Shown: positions 10,501 to 23,500 of the stretch, piece after piece
Layout: every line of letters starts with the position of its first letter
How positions within the stretch are numbered: the first letter of the stretch is position 1
Source: Butyriboletus loyo
Taxonomy: Eukaryota; Basidiomycota; Agaricomycetes; Boletales; Boletaceae
Length of the DNA stretch: 64,000 nucleotides
NCBI GenBank assembly: GCA_038093515.1
Contig: JBBPSI010000134.1
Span: 1 to 64,000, forward strand
Reading direction: 5' to 3'
Notes under the pieces: model-generated
The model's input: the letters and a program-made list of their open reading frames with translations, nothing else
The model's database searches: none
Told to the model about the DNA's origin: nothing
Position numbers and translations under genes: made by a program

Positions 10501-11989
10501 TCTCTTGTCGTTCTTTATCTGTGTTTCTCACAATTTCTAGATGCATGTCTCGCTGAATGGAAAAGAGCGTACCCTTCGCGAGTTCTGTGCGTTGGCTCTC
10601 TCCGCAGGCTGGCGTGTTACGCGTATGACCCGTCCCGAAGGCTCGTTATTCGCTTATCTTGTCTGCGAGCCAATCACGCTTCCGGATGATGCTCAGGCAA
10701 TTTACAACGCTGTAGTCCTGTCTTCCGAGCTTTCCACAGTAGTCGCTGTTCCCTCTGACGAGCCAGCGCATCACTCTCATATGGATTCATCTCGTCGTAA
10801 GCGGCTGCCGGCACGGCCAGTGTCACTATTACCCTCCCCTATGCTTGAACGTTCGTCATCACGTTGCGGTACACCGACCTTCGGATCCCGCTTGCTATTG
10901 CCCAAAGACGAAGACCTTCAAAGTCCAAGACCCAGAGCTGCTGGAGCAGCTAAGAAGTGGCTCAAATCCAAAGGGTTAGGGGTGCGTAGCGTCATGATGC
11001 AGAAGGCGGAGAAACAGAGAGAAGAACAAAACTTGGCAAAAGGTTCCTCAGCGCGAGACAACAGCGATGGACAGGGCGGGGTCCCTGCGTCTGCGTCTCA
11101 TATTCGTGTATGGTGGAAGAGGTCCCCCTCGAACTCTACCAGTAACAGTAGCATCGCGGTCCACGAGTTGAGTGGCGAAGTCCCAGAACACCACACCACA
11201 GGACGAAGGCGGCGAGGGACCCTCAAATCGAGCGACAGACCTTCCACGCCAAGTCCTCGCGTATCACCAGGCCACCAAAACTGGCCAAGCACGGAAACTA
11301 CTTCTCCGCCAATACCAGACGTCAGTCCACCTATACCCCGCACCCGTCGGCCGAGTGTCCCAAGTATTACCCGCAAACTATCGTTTGCTACGTTTGGTCG
11401 CAGACCGAGTATCGCGGATATCACCGAGCCTTTACCGACGCCGCCACCCAGCGCAACACTGACGGAACTTGCTCCTCCACCAATTTTGCACGGCGATACC
11501 GGGCGGAGTCTCAAGCATTTGCCTAGCTTACCGACGCTCGGACGCAGCGAGGTCACCACCAGGGCGACAGCGGGACAACCAGCCATCCCCCGACGTCCAA
11601 GTCTCAGTTTCGCGGGTCAGGTTCCGCTTCCACAACTTGTTCCAAAGTCCGCCCCCCCGCGTCGCCCTGACGTCACAGAATCGCCCAAGCCGAGCATTCT
11701 TAAATCTCGCACAAGTCCGTACACGAGTAAACAGAGACCTCCTGACTTGTCAAGTTCAGCAGAGTCAGCGTCGATCCCCCGACATCAGCGTAGGATGACA
11801 CTGTCCAACTCGCCTAGCGCGTCGTCGAGCACCCAGGCGCAGAGTCCTGGCAGTGCGAGCGTCACGTCTGATTCCGCCGGCACTGAAGCGAAGCGTATTC
11901 CGAGCGTGCCCAAGTTACCACGTCGTCTTAGCATCCCAATGTTGCGGCGCAAGCAAAGTCAGTCTGTCGTCCAAGACGCGGAAAACTAG
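7531..11989 (+). CDS. O-methyltransferase (COMT-type) with long disordered inserts and tail, 1280 aa, 9 exons
   Basis: Exons 7531-7974, 8091-8346, 8452-8526, 8601-8724, 8777-8830, 8924-9624, 9681-10046, 10115-10488 and 10541-11989 are in phase. Residues ~1-95 are Pro/Ser-rich. The N-terminal dimerisation/winged-helix part follows (YNLPACMRLVEHLHIAEIL, GLHVADIT, HVLRLLSTHHIFRE). The catalytic half has SAM motif I VDVGGGIG near residue 565, an acidic-residue strand (LRFVVQD), and HDWPDE near residue 703, whose His is the expected general base of this family. A ~200-residue low-complexity insert lies between the two halves, and another (~50 residues) follows motif I. From about residue 845 on, ~435 residues are Ser/Pro/Arg-rich with repeated RRPS/PRRLS-like phospho-acceptor sites, not seen in ordinary members of ~450 residues. 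The substrate is unknown. The tail is in the same open exon as the last conserved block (SLFAYLVCEPI), so it is not a mis-joined neighbour. Confidence 0.85.
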
Positions 11990-13734
11990 ATGAGATGTTG
12001 TTCGACCGCCAGGCTTTTTGGGGGGGGTCCGTGCCGGCCGTGGTTGGATTTGCAGGGAATACGATGATGCTTGTCTGCTATGATATCACCTGAATACATT
12101 CTGTACGATAGTTGTGACTTGTGGTAATCCTACCTCGTTTCAACACACGTGCGTCCTCGAGTAGATGAGTGAGTGAGGCTGTACCCTTATGGCAAGTGGA
12201 GACTTTATGTTCCATACAATAAAGTTGTGCTCGAGAAAAATGCAAGGATCAAGCTGGCCCGTATGACAGTACAGCATCCTTGGCAGTCACTCGGGGCCGA
12301 CGTACGGTGTATCTCGGGTGCCATAGTACAACGCCAACGACTACCTAGTAACAGAGAGATGGCGTCGTGAGGACAAGGAGAAGGTGGGCGGCAGCACGGG
12401 CGAAATTTGCGAGGAGAGCTTAGCTCTGGTCGACCCAGGCCACTACCGGAATAGGCGGTGTGCAGGAAAAGAGCTGCCTGCGCTCCGCTCCAAGTCGGCC
12501 AAAGCCGTGGCGCTGTAGCACCACTCGTACTGCGCCAAGCCAAAGAGCATCACGATATGTGTCAATGAAGACAATATACCCAAGGTTTCGTAAGTTCAGA
12601 GTGAGGGTTTAAAAGGATACCGTCCATGGCCACGCAGTCATAGCTCGCACCTCGTCATCACCCTCTGCTTCCTTGGATTCTAAAACCCATTCGCCCCAAA
12701 CGTGCACCGCTCAAATAGCTCGATCCGGAACGCGTTCGTAATCGCTGTATACACCACCACGTTGGGATGCAAGAATTATACGCCGGATTCAGTTGCGCCG
12801 CATGCGTTGGATCCAAAACGATCAACGCAAAGTCGATCACCAGGTCAAGCGCAGCACCCCACACGATCCAATCATTGATCCGCACGTGCACCTGCTCGCA
12901 CAACGGGTTCGAATACGGTTAAATCGTACCGTTGAGGTCAGGGCGTGGTCATCGCCACGAAGATGAGGACGCTAAAGGCTCGGATGAGATGGTTGTAGAC
13001 CATTTGTCGGGCGGTACCGATGACGTTGACGTCGTTGAATATCATGGTGTATCTAATCCCAGATTAAGCGAGGAGGGGACAGTCGATGCGACCGAGGGTC
13101 ATTTCCACCTTGGTCGCTTCCACGACCGACGATCACCCAACTAGGCGCCTCTGTCGGTGACAATGCCTCGATCCGCCCAGGAAGAACCTGCGATCGGCTC
13201 TATATCAGGTATCTATCCCCTCGAGTGAAGGAAAAGATGTAACCTTACCTGTGCGTTGATGGGTCAGACATGTTCGGTGCCCCGGCAGAATTACCAAAGC
13301 TACACTGGCTTGTCGTGCGACTGCAGGGATGACTCGTGATATAGAACCTCTGCTAGTCATGCTCAGTATACAGATCCGCTATCACCACGCTCTGTGTTGG
13401 TCGTATCGAGCACTTGAGACGCCAAGCGAACCGATCTCGATTGTTGGGTTTAAAAACTAAACCTCCAAAATTTCGCGAGGAAACACAATAAACGGTGTAG
13501 GGACCATTCGACCTGGTAAGTAGGTCGTGCGTGCATCGGACGAACGTATGTTGCGGGGAAGAGTGGAGGAAACGAAGATGCCAGGCACGTTGGGGATGGC
13601 AGTGGACAAAGTTTTAAGAGCTTAACAACGAGTCAGGAGCGCTAATCGGAATTATGCTTCAAATGTACCTGTGAATGACGGCTCCTCGGAATTCGAATTA
13701 ACATGGCTTGCTCTGTCGAGAGAAGCGAGTCACT
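11990..13734. other. gene-poor region; only weak protein-like fragments
   Basis: About 1.7 kb with no convincing gene. It starts with the O-methyltransferase 3' UTR (G8 run at 12020). On the minus strand a hydrophobic stretch at about 13045-12955 (GTARQMVYNHLIRAFSVLIF) ends in a stop and is followed by an 81-codon frame at 12903-12658. Both look like fragments of a decayed membrane-protein gene, but I cannot name the family. Confidence 0.4.
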
Positions 13735-14247
13735 CACGCGACTGGGTTCGCAAATTCTGAGAGTTGTCGGCGAGGTTTCTGCATGCACAGGGAAAGGAAA
13801 GATTCCTGCAGATCAGGTCGAGCTTGTGTGTACGACGCGAGAATTTGAGCATGACGGCGTAAGTATAACAGAAGGTGTCGCTAGCCCATCTCCCTTTCAC
13901 CTTGACTACTTCAAACGGAATATTTCTGAGGAGATATTCAAGAGCGGAACCGATACGAGTTCCATGGCTTTGGAGGGTTTTTTGTACCAGCATCCTTCAG
14001 GGCGACACTGAGAACCGCCTGAAACTTCGACTTTGTGAGTGGTCTTTCGTTCAGAGGGGCATTAACGAGAAGGTGGTTATCAAAAGTTGAAGCAGGATCC
14101 GAGGGGCTGTCCTGTTTCGCCCAATTGACGTCCTCCCCTCCGGGTGCGGATTTGGTGCGGGGAAAGGTGAAGTTCGCCACTACATTACCCTCCCTGTCGT
14201 GATCAGTACGGACGTCGGATGGCTTGACATGTGCGTTCGGCTCAAAA
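13735..14247 (-). pseudogene. tyrosine recombinase / integrase-like gene relic with at least two frameshifts
   Basis: Read right to left, three consecutive frames carry successive parts of a basidiomycete tyrosine recombinase ('DNA breaking-rejoining enzyme'). From 14247: NAHVKPSDVR, then FTFPRTKSAPGGEDVNW, DPASTFDNHLLVN, RPLTKSKFQAVLSVALKDAG. After a frameshift near 13960-13990: HGTRIGSALEYLLRNIPFEV and VKVKGRWASDTF, carrying the catalytic H-x-x-R. After a second shift near 13890 the third frame gives LLYLRRHAQILA with the expected nucleophilic Tyr. Such genes occur in many copies in agaricomycete genomes and are linked to Crypton- or DIRS-like mobile elements. The N-terminal half is absent. 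It is non-functional as read; order and spacing of the motifs make the family call firm. Confidence 0.72.
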
Positions 14248-14548
14248 GAGGTGAGTGTTCTGGTGGTGACTCACTCCCCAGTTCGAGTTGTGGGCCTGTG
14301 GCATGAAACAAACTTCTTGTCAGGCAGGCGAAAACCGTTGCGTGAACGGAGATGTCGAGCTGGGGGCAGTGACTATGGTGTCTCTTGGAGGTCGGTGCTT
14401 CGGTTTCGGTCTTGCCCAAGGACCAGACGAGACCATGGATAGTGAGCCGTCAACGTTTCAACTACCAGACATCTCAGGCGTACCCTGAGCGATGGCCAAG
14501 TGGGGAAGACCTGTGGCTGTGACTTTTCCAGTCTTCCCGAATACCACC

Positions 14549-17500
14549 ATGGAGACTACATCTACTGCAGATGAATCCGATCTTGAAACGACGAGCTCAT
14601 CGGCACCCGACCATGCTTCTACACCATTTGATTATACTGTTACCCATGTGTTTTTTCCTTTCGAGCTTCCCAAACACAACGACTATACTTTAGAAAACGA
14701 TCTTTCACTAGCTCATACAGCATGCACTGCTGCCCACGCTTATATTGCACACGTCGAAGGAACCTCTCAGCCTCAATGGCATCGCATCACAAAGATGCTA
14801 GACAACTTGCAAGCCTCTATCCAGTCTGTACACCTCGACAGAGGCTTCGTCATCTCCCAGCTGCATGAAATGCAAACAGGAGGTACGCTCACATGTTCTC
14901 TATAGATCTGTGCTGATAATCTATAGATATTCTTGTGTTTTTCATCCGACCTCAAAATGCTGCCGTTGTCCTCACGAAGCGGGAGAATTGTACACTGTTC
15001 GAATCTTTCGAGGTGTCCCCAGGCAATGATGCTGTAGAGAAGACAGCAGGGTCTCTGATATGCTCTTATCCCTGGTCGGCCGTCGATATGCCGAGCGAGG
15101 TATTTGACGACGGTGAATTTCAATTCGAGTTCGCCAATTTTCTCTCTCGCCCAGGCGCTGTCGACTCCGACCTTCCCTCCCCTCCCGCTGCTCGTTCGCA
15201 ATATATCACTGCACTTCTGGCGGGCATCTTGCGAGGTGTTGGTCGCCCTACTGATGTTCTTCGCATCACCAAACGTGTTCGTGACGATGTTCAGCGGGAA
15301 AAAAATGGCTCAGCCATTGTTTGGCGTCGCTCGTCCCTTTGGCTTCTCATCAGGGTCGCAATACAGACATCTGTTGATCGTTCTCCTCTTGGACGCACCT
15401 CCTACAAGGCGTTCATGTTATTCTTCATATGCACCCTTGCAAGGGATCCAAAGAACGCAAAGCTTTCCAGTGATCAGCTTCATCTGATGTCATCTAAAAT
15501 TTTCCGACGTTTAAGCAAGCTTGGTTCCTCTACTCCCGGCTGGCTCTCTGAACTGGCGCTGAAGACATCCACTTGTCTTCAAGAGATTCTTGACGCCAGA
15601 TGGAAGCAGCTGAGCACCCGTGTATCTCTATTTCGGAATCCTTCCCAGGAGGAACTAAGGAGAGACACACAGCTGTCGCTCCTGGGCAGTCGTGAATACA
15701 TTCGCAACGCTCTCGCGAATCATCCCCGCACATCCCTCGGTTCTACTTTCCACCCTAGCCATCATCGTCGCGGCGCTATTGATGATTTCTTGTCATCGAA
15801 TGGGTCCTTTTTTGACGAGGCATATGATGCCGACCCTGATGTTACTCTATATGACGTCGAGCAATCAGTTGAGCAGGGCATTGACAATTGGTTTGCATGT
15901 GTCACGAATGTGGAGGAGGCATGTGCCCAGCTCGAGATTTTGATGGATAAATACATGATCAAGGCTAGCGCTTACAGTCGGTTGGCCGAAAATCCAGAAG
16001 GTCACTCCATTATGTTCCTGACTGTGATCGAGCTTTTTGTCGCACTCGACAAACTAGCTGTGAAGGAGATTCCCATGCTTTCCGACTACTCCCCTGAAAT
16101 CTTGGCAAAATTTCTGGAAATGCTGTTCATGCGCAAGACAACAAGTCTCCATCGCCTTGCTCGTGCGTACCAATATCTCGCTGCTCGCGAATCGCAATCG
16201 CGTCTGGGATGGTCGGTGCTTTTCGATAAATTCACACAAGACAGTTTTGCCGTCCGTTATTATGACGAATCCCCGCGTCTTCAACAGCTCAAGGCTCGTG
16301 TTGAAAGCGACGCGATGGAAAAGGTTGCTAGGCGTGTTAGCACGCAGCAAAAAGCTGCCAATCTTGCACATGCACGACAGGCGGCCGAGGGCACACTGGC
16401 TACCCAATCACCACTTCCCGCCTCGCCATTACACGCCAAAGTGGTCATATTCGAACTCCAATGTTTGGTGTGCTTTCGTACCTGGCGTTCTGCCGCTTCC
16501 CGTATTCTGCATTATCTCCACCATCCCATTCATGTGTATAAGTCATTCGATGCAGAGACAGAAGGCGACCTGCTTGCGCATGTTCCCGCACTCCAGCCCT
16601 ACTTTGTCGAGCGCAAAGGGCCACCGCTCTCCTTCCAGGTCCATTTTGCATATTCTCATCCAGGGGGCCTACAATCTGGAAGTAGCCAGACACTACGTTA
16701 TGCGATTCAGCATGTCGCATTGTCCAACGGAGAATCCATGCCAAGGGACCACCTCTCAACATGGCCAGAATATGTGTTGTTTCCGTTCGATTTCACCTAT
16801 AGCGCTAAAACTAGCTATGCGTCTCCCACCCTTTGGACCTCCAACACGATCTTGGCTGATCAAGCGCATTGTCCTTCGGGTTTCTCCCTCGACGAATTCA
16901 TTGCATTTGGACACTTACGGATTGGCGGCTCCCTCCAGTGGATCAATATCCTGAGGAGTATGCGCAGTAGAACTCTCAACTTCCGTCATCGTGATGTTCA
17001 TTACCTCCTTGCCCAGGCGGTCTTTCAGGTCGGACCACTTGATTTGAATGCGGTACAGTGGCTTTGGCATCAAGATCTTCAAGACTCATCCTTTTGCAAT
17101 GCCCTTCTGGACGAGCTCGATAGTTTGTTCGTGGAGGTTGGAGCTAACTCGATCGATAGCGTGGTGATGAGTACGATTTCCTTGTTGCTCACACGGGTGC
17201 TTGCATCGAGCCCCAGCGAATGCGTCTCGCAGCGAACCATCACACTTCTTCGAGGTGTACGCAGGAAGGCGTTCAGCTGGGTACAGGAGCTATCATACAA
17301 CCTGGTGATGGCACCTACAAATGAAGAACGCGGTAATCTCCTGCAGGACATGGCTGCCACGTGTCGAAGTACATTTGACGTTGACTCTGCTATTCTTCGC
17401 GAGCTCTTTCACTCTGCAGAGGATGTCGATGCGCTGCTTTCTTGCACCTTCTTAATATCTGCACTCCACCCTGAATGTATGTCTCATTCATGAATCTCGA

Positions 17501-20500
17501 GCACCCGCACAACTCTGCTAACTTCAACTCTTGAGTGGCCTTTGACCCCTATTCACGACTGCTCCTTCAACGAGACCGTCGCCTCGCGCATGCTCTCGAT
17601 GGAATCTTGGGGGACATCATCCTCGCGGATGCTTCAGATTATGGTGTTGATCTTGCAGTTGGCAAGATTTTCGCTAGCCACAGGCCAGGTGCACACAAAT
17701 GGGAGCAGTTACGCTGTCCGAATGCTCGATGGCTTACATGCAGAACTAAAGCGACCAGGGATCAACCGTCGCAAACAGTGCACTTTGACCTACTCAATGG
17801 TGTGCTTCGAGTGGATGGTCAACCACTAGGTGGATTGCCACGTGCGATTAGGAACTTTCCACAATGGGAGCAAATCTTTCATGATGTACGTGCATCCTGC
17901 ACCTCCCAATGTAACATACGTTGCTAATCGGCGTTTGCAGCAAGGCTTCTTTCTCATACCATCCGATCTCCCAGGAATGGATTTCACAACCCTAGCTACG
18001 ACGTCAAAGCACAAGGTATGCAACATGCATCAACCCCTCGTGACATAATCATGGTTCAAATATATGCAGGTGCACTTTTCGCTGCAAGCTGACAATCTAG
18101 TGGTCCGAGCACAATGTAATGAAACACGTGATATCCTTGAGCTGATTCCTCCGACTAAATTGCGGGAAGACCTTCCGCCAACGCTCGTCGATGGACATAT
18201 TCACTGGTTGAACCTGTCCACAAAGACCCTAGAGATGCGCCCTCTCGGACTGCTGTGGGAACAGTCTTCAGAAAATTGGAGGATTGACTGCGCATCAGGA
18301 CAATTTCGTATGTACAAAGGTCGCGAGACCCTTGTCGATATCAGAAGCCCGACCTGGGCAATGGTTTCGCAGTGTTTCAACTGTCTCAACACTCACTGCC
18401 ATTTCCTGGATAAAAATACCTATTTCGAGGCATTCAACGATATCAGCTCATTTGTCAAGTACCAGTTAAACAATCTTCTCATCGCTGTGTCCCCCATCGA
18501 CTCTCTCCAGCGCGTACCAGTGCAGCGATTGTCTGTTGCATTGCCTCGCTGTGGGTTGTCCTTTTTCGTCAATGAGCGAGAAGAACTTGAATCCCGTGAC
18601 TTCAAGGATATGGTTTACGACGAGGATCAATGCGTTGGGACACTGTTCGGTTTAAAGAGCCTCCTCGTTCTCCGGCAGAAAAATCACTTTCCGGAAGAAC
18701 TTATTCCCAGATGCATCATCATACCGCGTGGATTTATTAAAAAGCATGGCGATCATCGGGTTCGGGTTGACTTCAAATCTACTACCTATTATATCTACAA
18801 TGTGGATGCTGAACTGGGCTGCTTGACAGGGAATGGCAGCTTGGAAAGTATGCAATATCTTGCCGATCTGCATGCCATGACTAGCTGTCATAGACCTGAT
18901 CCACTGACAGGCAAAACGGGTGCTCAAGAAGCACTTTGTCTGTTACAGTCAGCTGGGTGTCGCTCAATCATGAAATTCAAAGCTCTGGACGGCAACTGGA
19001 CTTCAACCCGACATCCTCAAATAAATATTGCACACAAGGAAATCTTTCATAGATATTACTGGAAACGCGGTGCATATGACAACGAACCTGTCAGTGTACC
19101 AGACAAGCGTGCAGCGCGACGAGCTGCGTATCTATTTCCCCCGAATGCTACTGGACCGTCCCTGCCAGAAGACTGTGACAACACCGACTACTTGAACCTA
19201 GAGTCGGACTTGGAGCTTGAGGATGTCGCATCCACTGCAGCATCTGCCGTTCACCGCTGGCCCTCCAGCGTGCTCATTATAAATATTATATCGAACTGGG
19301 CAGAACTGTGGAATGACAACATCGATGCGGATGCTGATATTGAAGCCTTTCTGCACGACGGCCCGTCGAATCCCGATCTTGTGCAGACACTACTGAACAA
19401 GGTACACGACACCCTGGAGAAGAGGGAGGGAACTCGTCGGCGTTTTCAGCTGTTGTTCTTGCTTCCCGAAATGGCGTACTGTTCACCATGCCACCAAGCC
19501 GCCTTCCTCTCGATGCTCATAGCATTTGCTAAGCAATCGCAATCTCATTTGGATGATCTACAGATCCATGTTGGCCACGAGATTTTGGATGGATATCGCC
19601 CCGCAGAGGAAGTCCTGCGGGATCATATTCACTGGTTCCGCCTCGGGGAGTGGTATATGGGCCAGCACATGAAGGAGCATGTTGTCGATGACGCTGTAAA
19701 ACACTTGCTCAAGGACTGGCCATCTGGTGCACCTCCGACGGTCTCGTTGGATTCTCGTTACTGGGACGTGGCAGGTTTAACAGACAGCCTCCAAGAACTA
19801 TTCTCCAGCTGCTATCGCAACTTCTGTCTCAAGGAATATCTTACGTGGGTCCTCGCAGATGGACTACCCAAGGCTCTTCAACCCCCGGCCTCGCCTCTGG
19901 AATATATTATCAATGAGCATACACCGTTGCAGATCACACTCGATCAGCTGCTTTCAAGCCGACCGGCGCCAGAACTACCGCCCCGTAGCTTTTTCTTGCG
20001 CGACAGCTACAAGAGCACCAAGACGTCGTCGAATGATACTCCCGCATTGGACCAACTATTCTCCTCTCTTCGGACCAACCCCTCAATCAAACGGGCATAC
20101 ATCACCCGCCTTAAAGCCAGCGCACAACGTGTTCGCGAGGATTCTCGAATACCACACAGAGTAGTAGCGGAGACTCTCATCCAGCCACTGAAGAAGCACT
20201 ACGCACAGTGTAGAGCAATCTACATAGATGCTTTGGCCATCCTCAAGCAGAGTCTTGGTCCAACAGCTGATATACATGAACAAGCACTCGAGGGATTTGG
20301 CCAATGGCCACCGATTACAGTAGATGTCCTCTTACGATATCTCGCATCCACGTCGTCGATCGACCTCCCTGGACAGTGGGTGAAATGCTTGGTGTCATTA
20401 GCTCTACTCCTTTTGGACCTTCAGCGTGCCCGGAGATTGCTCCGATTTGCTCTGGATGGTCTTGAAGAAGAGTTTTCGATGGAATTGCAGAACGAAGGAT

Positions 20501-23500
20501 GTGACGGTTGGAATCCTGAAGAATACCCAGATCGGTTGTTGATTCAGGTGTGTTTCTGATGTCCGGTGGATGGCCCCTACTAACGATGCTGTTTGCTTGT
20601 GTCAGATTCAGGGAAACTTTCTCATTCGTCGTACTCAGGTAGTGGCCGCAATGGAGATGATTTCCCCACAATCTGGGGAAAACACTTTAATACAGGTCAA
20701 CATGGGCGAGGGGAAATCATCTGTGATCACTCCCATCGTGGCTGCCACTCTCGCCGACGGCAAACAGCTTGTCCGTGTCATTGTTCCAAAAGCACTGACG
20801 GTCCAAATGTTCGAATCACTCGTTGCTCGTCTCGGCGGACTCGCCAACAGGCCGATATACCACCTTCCCTTCTCTCGTACCCCCGAGTACGACCACGATG
20901 CCAAATTGATCAGCCTTCAAATCGATGATTTACACAAGCTCATGTCTCAATGCATGGCTGAGCATGGAATTTTACTCATCCAGCCTGAGCACGTCGCATC
21001 ACTCAAGTTGATGGGTGTGGAGGAGCAGATACGTAAAGGCCAACCTTTTGTCAATAGGTTACCGAAGCTTCAGAAATTGATTTACCAGCACATCACGACA
21101 GCCCAATTGGTGAGCACAAATATCATGTTTATGATCGTTTGATACAGCTGACTATTTTACCCAGCTGCCGGGTGACAGTCTTGTAGGCAACATGTTTCGA
21201 CTGCTATGCCAGTTACCAAACCACACGAGTAAGAACGATACTGTTCATATTGGCCATCATGGCGAGCGCGGTGGGGATGGTCACGGTGCTTCGGACAGTG
21301 CATCCAAGTGGCTGAGCCTTCAGAAGTGGATTCATTCTCATGTTCGAGATATCCTGGACGAGAGCGATGAGATCCTTCATCCGCGATTCCAACTGATTTA
21401 CACGATCGGACACCGGCAACACATGGACGGATACCCTAATCGATGGACGGTTACTCAACAGGTCCTTAGACTCGTGAAGAACCATGCAGATTCTCTTTCA
21501 AGATATGCCCCTGACTCTGTGGAGTATGAACGCGGTCCACATGGCTCGTTTCCGTACATTCGCATTGAGCGAGCCTCCGACGCTGGTCGAGACCTAATAT
21601 CGTCGGTTGCGGAAGACGTGATGGCTGGACGACTTCCCGTTTTCAAGTTTCAAAACATCTCCCCAGCCCTGCATGACGCGATTCGCAGTTTCATATCCGA
21701 AGAAGATGTGCTCCGGGTTCCCGACACACTCAGCATGGTGGAAGAGTACGCTAAGGGTGGGCACCAAAGTCATCTGTGGAGTGGACTACTACTACTCCGT
21801 GGTCTCCTGGCCTCCAACATCCTGCTGTTCGCTCTCACGGAGCGGAGATGGCGTGTTGACTATGGCCTTGACCTGCGGTCGCAAAACTCCGATCGCTCCA
21901 AGTACTTCACAATGTTTGCCGTCCCGTATCGCGCGAAAGACGTGCCTGCACCCAATACCCAGTTCGGCCATCCAGATTTTACTATCATTCTCACATGCCT
22001 ATCTTACTACTATACTGGCCTCAGTGAGAAACAGCTGAGAGTTTCTTTCGAAATATTGCTAGATCAGGATAACCCAACCGTGGAATACGCACTTTGGGTG
22101 GAAGAGTACGGTTCCGAGGTGACAATGCCGGACTCACTTCAGGAACTCGGTGAGATCAACCTCAAGTCATCGGAGCAATGGGACAAGGTCATATTCCCGC
22201 TTTTCGCTCGAAATCAGGCAGCAATAAATTTCTACCTCTCGCGGGTGGTGTTCCCACAGGAAGCCAAAGAATTTCCTTCGAAACTTTCTGCGTCTAGCTG
22301 GGATTTAGCAGAGAAACGGGAAAAGGCTATAACCGGTGAGTGAACCCACAGTTTATTCAATTCGGTCGTTGAACTAAGCGCCAGGATTTTCGGGCACGAA
22401 CGACGGCCGATGGCTGCTACCCATGTCTATTGCTCAGCGCGACCTCGACCACCAGCAAGGGACCAACGCCAGGATTCTCGCATATCTTCTTCAGCCCGAA
22501 AATGACTTTTATATGGTAACTCACGAGAATGGAAAACGACGGACTACGCTTGGATTCCTCCAAATGGTGGTCAAGCAACAGCCCGAAATTCGTGTCTTGC
22601 TGGATGTTGGTGCACAAATCCTTGATCTTACCAATCGTCAAGTGGCCGAAGCATGGCTCGACATCGCCCGCGATGCTGCTGGTGCCATTTATTTCGATGA
22701 GGATGATGAATTGAGCGTACTTACGAAAAATGGCATCACTCAATCATTGCTATTGTCGCCGCTTTCTCAGCAGCCAGATCGTTGCGTTGTCTATCTGGAT
22801 CATGCACACACAAGGGGCACCGACCTCAAACTCCCTATCGGGTCCAGAGCAGCTGTCACACTAGGACCCAAGGTCACAAAAGATCATCTGGTGCAAGGTT
22901 CGTCTCAGCACCATCATTCGATCTCTCGGTCTCACGGTCTATGATCGTTCTCAGGCTGCATGCGGATGCGCAAGTTGGGTCATGGTCACTCGGTCATGTT
23001 CTTTGCCCCACTCGGGGTTGATCAGAGCATCCGTACCGTGGTTGGCAAAATAAATTCCAACACCCAAGTATCTACCATCGACGTTTTATGCTGGGCAATA
23101 CACGAGACCTGCGCCGATATACATGAGCGAGCTCCTTACTGGGCACAACAAGGCATGAGTCACAAATCGAGACATGACGCTTTGTCCCGTTTTTGCAATA
23201 ATGAACTCAGGCCAGATCAACTGTCAGATGTATGGCTTCAGCCAGAACTCAAATCGCTGGTCGATCTATATGCACCCAAAGATGACCCTCGTACGTTGTC
23301 AGCGTTAGAACCAGGGATCCGCCAACGCTGTAAAGACCTCGGGGTTCTATCACTTCCCAATGCACAGATGGAAGAAGAGCAAGAACGGGAGGTTAACCGT
23401 GAATGGGAGCGCGAACGAGAAGTGGAGCTTCCTCCCTCTGCAACATCAGTGGGACATCACCTTCATCCAGACATCGTCAAATTCGTGAACACTGGTGACC

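Noticed and set aside
14492..14548. Earlier in-frame ATG for the giant gene (14492)
   Set aside because: Possible, but the ATG at 14549 has a full CCACCATGG context and the extra 19 residues do not resemble the family start; kept only as an alternative.
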